Positions 44,465 to 53,932 of a stretch of DNA of 64,000 nucleotides are shown here, in pieces (position 1 is the stretch's first letter; each line of letters opens with the position of its first letter). The stretch is from Pyrenophora tritici-repentis (Eukaryota; Ascomycota; Dothideomycetes; Pleosporales; Pleosporaceae): positions 806,001-870,000 of the forward strand of contig NC_089390.1 of assembly GCF_003171515.1 (NCBI RefSeq), given 5' to 3'. The notes below the pieces were generated by a model that saw only the letters and a program-made list of their open reading frames with translations, was not told where the DNA came from and searched no databases. The position numbers were made by a program, and so were the translations under genes.

Positions 44465-45988
44465 CTACAAAGTCTCAAGAACGCGAACATCACTCATTGC
44501 CTCAAAGGGTATCATCTCGTTCCCTCCTCCATCCCGTAAAGCCCACCGTATCGTCTTCTCCAAAGCGCGCCGCCCCACTTGCTCAATCTGCAGCCTACTC
44601 ATGATTAGCATACCAAACTTTCTCAATACTATCCCTGAATTGTACTCACCAGTGACCCGCTCCCTTGACAATAACAACCTGACTACCCTTTACAAGGTAG
44701 TCGCGCGCGTTATCGAGTGACAGCCTCTGGTCAAATGCCGGCTCATACTGTCCCATGAAGAGTGTAGCGGGGGCTTTGAGAGCACCTTGCGGCGCGGTAT
44801 TAGACAATGTACCTGAAGATCTTGCAGCGGCAGAGCTGGTGGAGATGTTGTATAGTGCAACAGTGACCTCGAGTGACTTTTCCCATTTTGCCGAGAAGAG
44901 ATCTTCACGGTAGATGCGGATCTTCTCCGACATGCCTTTATCTCCCACTCTTGCCTTGACAGACTCGCCATATCGCTCTTTTGTGTTGTCCGGAGCGTTC
45001 AATTGTGCCATTGCAGGTCCAGTAGAGATTGCCATTGCTTCTGCAGCTTCTACAGGGTTCAGGGCCGTGAAGTTCTTGGGCTTACTCGCAGACCCTTTGC
45101 CATAACTGTGGAGAACGCGGAGGAACCAGTAGTTACCGAATGTTGCAAATACGTTGCTCAAGGGCCATGGCAGATGGAAGACGAAGATGTAGAAAGACCG
45201 GCGGAATTGGCCAGCTACAGGGCCCAGCGCATGCAAGCCGTTCTTCAACAGTCGTGTGTTCAATGGTGAGCGAAGCCAAGTCCGTAGCATTTGCTTTGCC
45301 AACAATATCCTGTTCTTTGCATTGGAAGCCTGAAGACTAGGAATGACACCGCCTGTGATGATCCAGTGATCGGCCAGAACATGAGCCTCGGAGGCAAGCC
45401 TTGCGCCGATAACCGCACCCCAGTCGTGCGTGGCAATGACGGCCTTTTTCCCTTCTTGTAGATATTTCTCCCGTACGTCGATGATGAGCTCGGTCAACGC
45501 TCCCAGCATTTCATTTGGGCCGTACGCAGGCAGACTGTCCGAACCACCATAGCCAGGCAGATCGATCGCGACGAGAGTAGTGTCCTGAAATGAAGTAGAT
45601 TGAAGAAGGTGTCTCCAGATGAGGTACGAGTCGGGAAAGCCTAGTTGGTTAGTAAAGACATATAACCCAGTACACGGGTCCTTGACAAACCATGGATGAA
45701 AATCACCAGATTCTTTGCCTCTGCTCCCTCTTGTGCGTTAACTACATAATGCAGTCTCGCGCCACTGCTTGTCCCGAAGAAGGCGTGCTTGAATCCCGGT
45801 AGAGGCTCACGATCCAGACTCCAAAACCTCTCTTGCGCGGCAGCCAGCTCTTTCTTCTCTTCCTCTGTGTCCTTGGCCCAAAGCGCACCGTTCTTAATCA
45901 CAGCCATTATCCATGCCCCGAATAAGCTGACTAATCCAAAAGCCAGCTTGAAGCCGCTCCAGGCCAAGCTACTCATGGTGCCTGGCAT
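44465..45988 (-). CDS. Membrane-anchored alpha/beta hydrolase, epoxide hydrolase-like
   Basis: Three exons (45691-45988, 44650-45640, 44465-44594) encode 472 residues. A hydrophobic N-terminal segment (WSGFKLAFGLVSLFGAWIMAV) is a likely membrane anchor. The first splice rebuilds the oxyanion motif HGFPDSY (residues 99-105). The nucleophile is Asp172 in ATHDWGA and the catalytic His is in VKGAGHW near residue 430, just before the last intron. LPGYGGSD is a further core motif. An Asp nucleophile in an HDWG context is the hallmark of epoxide hydrolases (and haloalkane dehalogenases) rather than esterases. The cap domain lies between residues about 200 and 360. The substrate is not predictable; detoxification of epoxides or a metabolic step is possible. 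ATG 45976 is an alternative start. Confidence 0.88.
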
Positions 45989-47049
45989 TAGGAGAGTTCT
46001 GCGAGTGTGTCGTGCGTCGTGCCAGAGTCACACGCGGGGCAGAAACCAGTCTGACTCCGCGATGTTGTGTCGTGTGTCGCCTCGGTTCGTCTATGCAGAG
46101 AAAGATTGGTTTGCACAGTAAGTTACTTACGCATCCAACACCGACTTAGCTATCTCTTGCCACAAACAGAACGAAAGCACTGTTCCAACGAGTTTGACGA
46201 TTCAATCTCGTAGTTTACTTCACAACGAACTGGAGAACATCAAAGATGTAGGAAAACAAAAAAGTACAAAGTCGCGTATCCACCACCCCGCACTCGCCCA
46301 CTGATAACCTCTCACGCCTAACATCGCCATCGCCATCAGCCCCTTGCACCTGCATTCTAATCACACCTATGACACGCGGCAAGCGACGATCAAAGGGTCT
46401 AAAGCCTCGTTGTGAAATATATTCATCGTCGTGCGTCCCTAGAAGTGGCGTTTGCAGTGATTATCGTGCCAGACTATGACGTCTTATTGGCCATAGCTTC
46501 TCTTTTGCGCGTCGCTTGCACGCTTGGGTTGGGCGGCAGGGCAACATGCATGACATGATCGACTATCCTATCGGGTATGGAGGGTGTGGGTGGATGCTCT
46601 TCCGCGACAGGCACGGTCTTGTCTCAATTGACATGATTGGCGTGCTTTGGCGAGGCAGAGGGTATGAGAGTTGCGCGAGTACGTTGATGGTGTGGTGATT
46701 ATGGATTCTATGGTATGTTGCTTGGCTCGACGCTCGGTGATGATATGTATATTGTTTGCGCTCAGGACAGCCTTGGAGTTGAGATCCGGGAAGGGTTCAC
46801 CGAGAATGTATCGCAGGAGTGCGCCTGTCTATGCTCACGGTACAGTTTGCGACACTGAGACGTGCTCGAAGAAAGTATTGTTCTATTTTGATAATTTTAA
46901 GTTTTTGTCATATATTTAACGTTGCATCAGCATTCAGCCATCCAGCCTCCACAAGGCGACGTTACGCCCCCGTTATCGTGACATATTTAATGCCGGGTAT
47001 CATATTCCACATGCTCAAATCTCGCGGCCTTGCATCATCTTGCACCCCC
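45989..47049. other. Intergenic stretch, no gene seen
   Basis: About 1 kb with only short frames on the plus strand (longest 136 codons at 46819-47229, overlapping the next gene antisense). It should hold the promoter of the hydrolase on its left and the 3' flank of the 47050 gene on its right. No repeats or RNA genes seen. Confidence 0.5.
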
Positions 47050-47613
47050 TCACGTCCTCTTGCCCTTGACCCTCTCCATCACCCTCAACTCGGCACTCCG
47101 CTGCAACCTCAAATTCTCCAATTCCCTCTCAATCCGCCGATTGCTCTCCGCCAACTCCTTCCTCTTCTCCATGCGCTCCCTGGCCTCCTCCAGCTTAATC
47201 CGTATCTTGTCTTCAACTACTCTCTCTAGCTGCCCCGCATCTTCAATGCCATGCTCTTCTATAAAGCGATTCGCGTATTCCTGTACTCTTTGTGGAGCAG
47301 GACCAGGGCCGCCCGTATAGTAGCCGTTTACGTGTGTGAGGTATAAGCCGGGTATGGCGGAGGGGTGCGTGCGTAGGTTGGACGAGAGTGGGATAGGCAA
47401 TTGCGATGCAGAGATGGTGGGAATGTCGTGGGTTTGTTTTCGGGGAGAGGGCTGCTGGGGCGGTGGGTTGAGCAAGAGTTCCATGAGATTGTTCTCAAAC
47501 GTCTCGTCGTAGGGAACTGTGGCCGGGGAGAACTCGACCATGGGTGAGGTGAGTTCGGGCTCGTCGCGTGGTGTGAGCGGCGCATTGCTCATAACGGTGT
47601 CCTGGCTGACCAT
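47050..47613 (-). CDS. Conserved-looking small fungal protein with C-terminal coiled coil
   Basis: A single frame of 187 residues from ATG 47613 (a second ATG at 47592 is equally possible). The N-terminal half is Pro/Ser/Thr-rich. The middle (HPSAIPGLYLTHVNGYYTGG, QRVQEYANRFIEEHGIEDAG) looks globular and conserved. Residues about 135-185 are a charged coiled coil (IRIKLEEARERMEKRKELAE). I do not recognise a named family. It is divergent from the SF3b5 gene with 277 bases between starts. Confidence 0.65.
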   Translation of the reverse strand: MVSQDTVMSNAPLTPRDEPELTSPMVEFSPATVPYDETFENNLMELLLNPPPQQPSPRKQTHDIPTISASQLPIPLSSNLRTHPSAIPGLYLTHVNGYYTGGPGPAPQRVQEYANRFIEEHGIEDAGQLERVVEDKIRIKLEEARERMEKRKELAESNRRIERELENLRLQRSAELRVMERVKGKRT

Positions 47614-47890
47614 GATTGCCGTTATCTTGGATACAAGTGGAGATGCGTCACGTGAAGTCTGAAGTACGGAATGTTGCGAGTTAGAAATATTTGTGTGGTT
47701 GTTGTTTGGTCTGGAGGGTTGCCATGACGGACTGGCGGAACAGCGTCATGACTAAGCCGGAATTTCCGCAGCACCTCCGCGGTCGCGATGGACCCAACTT
47801 TAGTTGCAGGTAGTTTACCGGCACCACCATTCCACGTTCAGCGTACCCGACGACGACAACAACAACACCAACTTTCTCCACGTCGCAATC
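47614..47890. promoter_or_regulatory. Divergent promoter, coiled-coil gene and SF3b5
   Basis: 277 bases between two start codons facing away from each other; a CAA-repeat stretch (ACGACAACAACAACACC) lies in the SF3b5 leader. It must carry both promoters. Confidence 0.5.
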
Positions 47891-48205
47891 ATGGCCGATA
47901 AACTCCGCGCACAGCAGCAACTCGAGGCACTCCAGGCGCGCTACATCGGTATCGGCAGTGCGGACACGACCAAGCACGAGTGGACGTCCAACATTGCGCG
48001 CGACTCCCTGTCAAGCTATGTTGGCCACCCGCCGCTTCTGCAGTACATGAGTATCGGTCTCGGACAACCGCGCGAGAAGACACGAATGCAACTGCTTGAG
48101 AGAATGGTCAGGCCTGTGGGACCGCCGCCTGAGGTGAGTGATTACAGGAATGAAGGACTATCGCAAAGCATAGATAAGTTAACATATGCGCAGCAACAAG
48201 ATTGA
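47891..48205 (+). CDS. SF3B5: Splicing factor 3b subunit 5 (SF3b10)
   Basis: Exon 1 (47891-48133) encodes MADKLRAQQQLEALQARYIG, ADTTKHEWTSNIARDS, SYVGHPPLLQYM and LLERMVRPVGPPPE, matching SF3b5 along its length. The intron 48134-48193 (GTGAGT...GCGCAG) leads to a tiny exon 48194-48205 encoding QQD and the stop, for an 84-residue protein; human SF3B5 has 86. SF3b5 is a core part of the SF3b complex in the U2 snRNP, in the nucleus, packing against SF3B1 and SF3B3. The intron is 60 nt with no in-frame stop, so an unspliced transcript would encode a protein longer by 20 residues. Confidence 0.93.
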   Translation: MADKLRAQQQLEALQARYIGIGSADTTKHEWTSNIARDSLSSYVGHPPLLQYMSIGLGQPREKTRMQLLERMVRPVGPPPEVSDYRNEGLSQSIDKLTYAQQQD

Positions 48206-48532
48206 TTAGCCTCTACTCAGTTTCGACCTTGGTCTACAAACAAACTACACGGTGTACGAAATCACTTCAGCCACGAGCCCCTTCGTTTGGGCTACCAGAG
48301 ATGCCCCATATCAGGTGTGATACATATGATGGGAGTAGTGATTGGGTGCTGCATGATTGCACGATAGATAGCTGCGAGGGCCGATTCCATGTATGCTTTC
48401 AGTTCCGTGTGCACCACAAAGCGCCAGCGATGAGAGGTACACATGCACCTCTGCGTAATGAAGATAGCCCGGCTACCACATAGCCACAATCCCAAAACCT
48501 TGCCCAAATCTTACTGCTTCTCGTACCATGTC
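48206..48532. other. Convergent interval, no gene seen
   Basis: It contains the 3' flanks of SF3b5 and the Yar1-like gene. A 93-codon frame at 48202-48483 is without motif. Confidence 0.5.
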
Positions 48533-49211
48533 TCAGTCGCTATCGCTACCACTTCCCGTTGGGCCGTCATCGTCATCCTCGACCACGTCGCCGCCTGCCA
48601 TCATAGCAAACTCGCCCTTTTGTAGCATGCTCCTCAGGTCCGTGTTCCTGGGGTCCGCCAGCTCCACGGGCTTGAGCTTCGCCTTGTTCCGTATCCGGGG
48701 GTCACAACCTGCGTCGAGGAGCATGGCCACAATCTCATGGCCATGGGGCCAGATGGACTTGTCGAGCGAGTTGACGTAGCGCACAGCTTTGTGGAGGGGG
48801 GTGTCTTGCTCCATGCGGTCGATCTCGTCGATCTCGAGGCCTTCTTGGTCCAGAAGCATGTCGATGACTTCGTCTGAGGAGGGTCAGCGCTTTGCTCTGC
48901 AGCAGAGTGACTCAACCGCGCAATCCAATTGGCGTGCCACTTACAACTTCCAAATGTCGCGGCAACGTGGAGGCAGCCGTTGCCGACACCATCGCGTGCA
49001 TTGTTCAATATGTCGGCCACATACTCCTCGGCCTTCTTTCCCGACTTTGAAGCAGCGGCTGTGAGAGTCTTGAGTGTTTCTTCGAGGAGTTCAGTGTTGT
49101 TGCGTCGGCAGGCCTCGAGGATAAGTTCGCGTGGCGACGCACCCTGCTCGCCTGTCAGTATCGGGAACGCAGGCCATGTGACGTGCACCCAAGTACCTCT
49201 TCGTCAGCCAT
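48533..49211 (-). CDS. YAR1: Yar1-like ankyrin-repeat protein
   Basis: Three exons (49197-49211, 48945-49143, 48533-48873) encode 184 residues. The 15-base first exon MADEE joins GASPRELILEACRRNN; the second splice rebuilds ATFGSYEVIDMLLD. Ankyrin repeats are GCLHVAATFGSYEVIDMLL, DTPLHKAVRYVNSLD, with a spacer, and EIVAMLLDAGCDPRIRN. The C-terminus is strongly acidic (VVEDDDDGP). Size, two to three repeats and an acidic tail resemble yeast Yar1, a chaperone that binds nascent Rps3 and escorts it to the nucleus. Orthology is not proven from repeats alone; other small ankyrin proteins look similar. The gene symbol is tentative. Confidence 0.7.
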
Positions 49212-49652
49212 TGTGCGTGAGTCTGCGTTGTGTCGACAGCGGCCTAACGGGGGGGGAAGGGCCGTCAAGTAGGCGTGAATGTTTCGTCGACCTGTTTTGG
49301 CGGGGTACTCGGAAGTGCTAACGGAAAGCAGCGTTGGGTGGAGGCGGTGTGAATATGTGCGTGTCTTGTATCGCTGCCTTGAAAGCGTGGTAGAGAAGAA
49401 AGCGTGGTAGTCAAGTCCCCATACGGCCAGCGTGCATAAGCCCCCAATCTGAGACAACCGGTTTACCAAGTGCGCGCGTCGCGGAGGCTCAGCCTCAGCC
49501 ACGGAATTGCATGTGCTGCTATCGCCCCGCACTTTGCCTATCGCAGCCCTAGTCGAGAGAAGACCCGCCATATTTTGGATGCTCGGCAATTGTTATTGTT
49601 ACTGCTACTCACGCGTTTTTTGCGACATAGGAAAACTTGACGTCCACCCAAC
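49212..49652. promoter_or_regulatory. Divergent promoter, Yar1-like gene and RPC11
   Basis: 441 bases between two starts facing away from each other. Frames here (49155-49589, minus) overlap the Yar1-like first exon and have no motif. Confidence 0.45.
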
Positions 49653-50273
49653 ATGTTGCTTTGTAGGTATATTGTCTCATCCATCTTGAAGCACCGCTTT
49701 CTTCTTTGCTATAGACATCTGCTCCTCATGATCAAGCCTGCCCTACCACTCGTAGCCAACTAACAGCTACTTGCAGTCTGCCCAACATGCAGCAACATGC
49801 TGCGCGTCTCCAAAACCCCGCCCGGTGATCCCACGACCGCAGACTATGTCGACAAGAATCGCTTCGTGTGTCTCACGTGCCCATACCAATTCGTCATCGA
49901 AGGGCGCTACTTTGAGCGAAAGTACATGAAGAAGAAGGATGTTGACGATGTCATCGGAGGAAAGGACGCCTGGGCAAATGTCGACAAAACAGAAGGTACG
50001 TTGGAAATACCCTGCATCAATTTGAGGAGCCGCGCATGTCACAGAGCGCACAAGCCAATGTTGCAGAGCTTCACAGCAGCTGACGGATGCATAGTTCAAT
50101 GTCCAAACGAAAAGTGCAGGAATCACGAAGCATACTGGTACCAGCTGCAGATTCGCAGTGCTGATGAACCCATGACGGCTTTCTACAAGGTTTGTCATTC
50201 TACCAGACCCATCATGAACTCGATGCTAACCCATGTCCAGTGTACTCAATGTGCAAAGGAGTGGCGAGAGTAA
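49653..50273 (+). CDS. RPC11: RNA polymerase III subunit RPC11 (RPC10 in human)
   Basis: Four exons (49653-49662, 49777-49995, 50095-50189, 50241-50273) give 118 residues. The 10-base first exon MLLF joins CPTCSNMLRVSK, the N-terminal zinc ribbon (with FVCLTCPYQF as the second Cys pair). The linker KYMKKKDVDDVIGGKDAW follows. The C-terminal TFIIS-like ribbon is VQCPNEKC...AYWYQLQIRSADEPMT, FYKCTQCAKEWRE, with the catalytic acidic hairpin RSADEP (Asp-Glu). Cys pairs are complete. The subunit gives Pol III RNA-cleavage activity and is needed for termination and reinitiation. Branch-like CTAAC motifs precede two acceptors. Length and motifs match the family exactly. Confidence 0.95.
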
Positions 50274-50410
50274 TCAGACGACATTGCGCATACGGACAAG
50301 GAGTTTGGGTGCAAAGGTTGTCTTTGGTATACCCCAGTGAATTTTGACAGTCAAATATATTGTTACATCGTACCTCTGATAACATGCATCTACTTCCTCA
50401 TTATACTACA

Positions 50411-53342
50411 CTAAAGGGACATGAAGGGCGACATGTCGAGCGGCAACTCCTGGTTAAGATGCATAAACTCCTGAGCTGACAGGGGGTTTATGTACTCAGG
50501 GTCCATGTGATACTGCATCTCCTGATGTTGCAGAGGCTCTGGTGCCTGATATCCTATCGTGGATTCGTCTAGCGGCGCCGTCTGCATACCAGGATAGATA
50601 TGTATAGGAACCTGGTGAAGGCGCGGTGCCTCATCTAGAGGATCTATGGCTTGCGGCAGGCCACCGGGCTTCAAACTAGCATGTTGCTGCTGCTGTTGTG
50701 TCATCTGCACACCATAAAGCTGCAACGCTATGCTGGGCAATGCCAACCCGTTCGCCAGCGACTGTCTCCGCCGCAGCCGCTCCTGCACTACCACATCGCG
50801 GAAAGAACTAAGAATGTAGACCAAGCGTACCGCCTGCTGGTCGCACTCTGCACAGTAGTTCATTATGCTGATGGCGTTCACCACGCACTTGTTTGTCATC
50901 TCGATCTTGTAAAGCCCGGCAAAGTCGCTCGCGAGGATGACAAGGGTAGCAGCAAAGAGAAAGTAGATGACGACCGGATTCCTTCGAGACAGGTGCCCAA
51001 CTTCAAACGCGTTTTGCACTAACAGGGTTGTATGTATCGAAGAAATGACGCACGTCTCACCAAACTTTTCAATTCGGTCCAAAGGACGGCGAGGTCTTGT
51101 TCCGAATTGGCCACCATGGACTTGCGTTTCTTTGTTGAGAATGTACACCAGAAAGGGGCGGGTGAGTAGAATGACGGAATGGCAGTAGAAGAGATTGATG
51201 TGTAATATGGCCACACCCTGGCTGGGCGACGCATTCGGCGCTTGTCGCCATTGCAAGATAGGTGTGAGTGCGCGCGGCCATGTTTGACAAACATCCGAAA
51301 TCTCCTGTGCGAGACGAGTGCTGATCTTGCGCTTTTGGTACACCTCTTTCAGAATGATGCCAATCTGTCTGCAACTTCGGACTGCGGCTTCCATTGCGGG
51401 CGGTCCCGTCTCATTGTAATCGTACACAGTCTTCGTGCTGTAAGCCCAGGTCTCCTCGTTGTATCGCTCAGGAGGATGCAGCGTGTCTCCAGAGCAATCA
51501 TCTTCCGATATGGCCGTTGGCCGACCAAGAGAACAGGACAGCAACCGATCCATGATGAAGATAGACCGCCAAACATCTTTTCGCTCATTCTGCTCTTCGG
51601 TACTGAATATCACCATAGCTTCTTCTCTGTGTAGACCAAGCGCGAGTGCTGATCGCGCTGCCATGCCCAGTAAGGCAAAGGCTGTGTTCCGCTTAGACTT
51701 GGCCAGCATATGGAAAGACATGAGGAGCAGAGCTTGAACCGACCAGAAATCCTGGTCTTCTAGCCCTGCCATAGGATCATTCATCTCTTTTGCAGTCAAG
51801 TAGAAAGCTTCGGCTCTGTCGACATGTCCGGTACGAAGCTTATCGATGACAAGTGCCTCGTTGCTTCCGGAAAGCGGCGTGGCCATGGTAAGTCCAATTG
51901 CAAACACCAGATAGAGCAAACATAGCCATGATGGGCTTGCCGATAACGGATCCAAGTAGCATTGTGTCAGAATCTCGAGGAAACGATCGCGCTGGAAGAC
52001 TTGTAACAGGCCATGAGTGTTGATGAAGAATGCATCCACTAATACGCGAGCAGTGGGCTCGTCCGGTAGAACATGGGAGCTTTTGTAGCTGCCTGGCAAT
52101 GAATTCAGACCTTCAACAATCTTGTGACGTCGGGGGTCGGTCGTAAACGGCGACGGCCCAGCCACACTTTCGACTACCATGCGGACTAATTGGAGGAAAG
52201 ATAGCGTAGCTGAATCGCCTATATAAAGCACGCGTCCTGTGGGGTCTTGCAACATTCTACTTTGGCTAGGAAATTCAGTCACATCGTCCGCAGCATCCTT
52301 TGTAGTGGCAATGGAGTGAGTGAGTCGGACGTTTTTGTTGCCATCGTTTGTTGGTGGTGAATGTACCGTATTGCTCACATGTGCAGTAACTGTTTCAGAC
52401 ACAGAAGACCGCAAGCTTGTATTTGGCTCCACACTCGTCACATGGTTCGGGGACTGCACGCTTTGGGTGGCAGAAGATGCTCGCGTATGCAGTGATGACT
52501 GCCGTGCTGGGCGGGGCCCCGCTGAATTCGATATTCGATCATGTTCCGTTCTGGGTGGGGGATGAGATTAGCAATGCTAGTTATATCAGCTAGTAGTAGG
52601 ATTGAATACAAGCGTATAAACGTGTCTCAGACCTCTAGCTTATTGTTCGTTATGACGGATTGAAAAGGTATCTACCTACCCATCTATGGAGCCACTAATT
52701 GCACGTCTCTTTGCGGGTACTCTTTCTGTGCTAGGAGAATTGGGCTCTCGATCTCCGTATATACATATAAAGTGGCGCTGTTCAAAAGTCAACAAAGTGA
52801 CGCGTGACTAGAGGGAGGAACTCGCCTTCTCGCACGTGTTGCAAGGATATAGGCCGTTGCACTTGAATTTGTTAGTTCAGGTAATCAAGTCGACAGAGGT
52901 ATTTTTCTGTTGGTCTGACTGATGGCCGCATAGGGTAGGTAGTCAAGTTCCGACCCGCGGCGGCAGTCAATAAGGAACTTTTCGCCTGCGACCAGCTAAC
53001 ATGCTGACTGGATTCCCTCAAGGTCCGTCAATATAGTCCGATGAATGCTGAGAGGAGTTCACACAAGCTGCTAGCGCGGTCCCGTGAGATGACCGCCTGG
53101 GAGATATTCGTGTCTCACCGGGTCCGTGCCAAGACCATGTGCAACTAAGCGCACTTACTCTACTCGTGCAGTAGCTGGTGAAATGAGGTGACTCAAGTTA
53201 CCTTTTGCTTTCTTCTCTTACAGCTTTCACACGCTTGAGCTGTGCGCTGCCGTTGATCTAGGGTTGCATCGAGTCAGTCGACAAGTCGTAGTAGAAGATG
53301 TCTAAGCAAAGACAAACCTGGTGGAACCCTTGGTCGCGTCAT
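50411..53342 (-). CDS. Zn2Cys6 transcription factor with zinc cluster split over three exons
   Basis: Five exons (53318-53342, 53202-53257, 52826-52861, 52680-52777, 50411-52550) sum to 785 codons, 784 residues. The last exon alone would seem a complete regulator lacking a DNA-binding domain, but upstream exons give MTRPRVPPDQRQRTAQACES, CKRRKQK, then CNGLYPCNTCEK, then RHFICIYGDREP. This is a perfect 2-6-5-2-6 Cys cluster. The junction EK|RHF needs a GC-AG intron. The fungal_trans domain covers residues about 200-560 (ARVLVDAFFINTHGLLQVFQ, RNTAFALLGMAARSALALGLHR, DRLLSCSLGRPTAISEDDC). The C-terminus is Gln/Pro/Met-rich. It is divergent from a class III CoA-transferase with 590 bases between starts, the usual arrangement of a pathway regulator and its target. 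Confidence 0.88.
52778..52825 (-). other. Predicted GC-AG intron in the zinc-cluster coding region
   Basis: On the minus strand the exon ends GAGAAG and the intron starts GCGAGT and ends TTGAACAG, 48 nt, with a TTGAC branch-like motif 13 bases before the end. GC donors in fungi usually follow AG and continue with a purine and AGT, as here. The alternative GT sites nearby either leave a stop (TAG at about 52806) or break the Cys6 spacing. Confidence 0.7.
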
Positions 53343-53932
53343 GACACATAGACCCGCAGTGTTCTATTATGCGGTCCCGATGCGAGGGTTCCGCAACCTG
53401 ATCGGAAGATGCACTGGTGGCGTCGACGTGGAGCAATCTACCCGAGAAGTCGCGTTTCCTATCGTGGGTGGTTCGAAATTCGCCAACAATCTGATGCGCA
53501 GAAAAACGCTTACCGGCTAAGAGTTTCCTGTGGACAGATTGGAGTGGCGATCACATAGGGCCGGCATCTCGCGGTTGCTGGTTCAGCAGATCGGGTAATG
53601 CCCGCGGATCCCGAGGTATTGCGGAAGCCGCCCCTTCCACATCCTACCTGGGCAGCCCTGTAACTCCACTCTTCCGACTTTCTCTCAACCCCAGTGACCC
53701 ATTGAAGTGTCCCACTTCGCGCTCAAGCCCGTAATGCAGAAATAGTAACCGATGCCTGTCACTAACGCAGGCAAAATGTTCATTCGACATGCCGCTAGCC
53801 CGTCTTGCAGCGGCTCTGCCATTATTACCACCCATCACCCCGTAGTATTTATTCCCGTAGGCTTGGATTTCTGCTCTTGTCCTTTGTCTCTACAGTTTCG
53901 TAAATCCGACATCCCTAGTCTTGCATCTTGAT
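53343..53932. promoter_or_regulatory. Divergent promoter with CCG-N9-CGG candidate site
   Basis: It lies between the starts of the Zn2Cys6 regulator and the CoA-transferase gene. At 53390-53406 TCCG and CGGA flank nine bases (CAACCTGAT), so CCG-N9-CGG, an everted pair of the half-sites that Zn2Cys6 dimers bind. Further CGG/CCG triplets are scattered nearby. A 64-codon minus frame at 53644-53838 is not supported. Confidence 0.4.
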
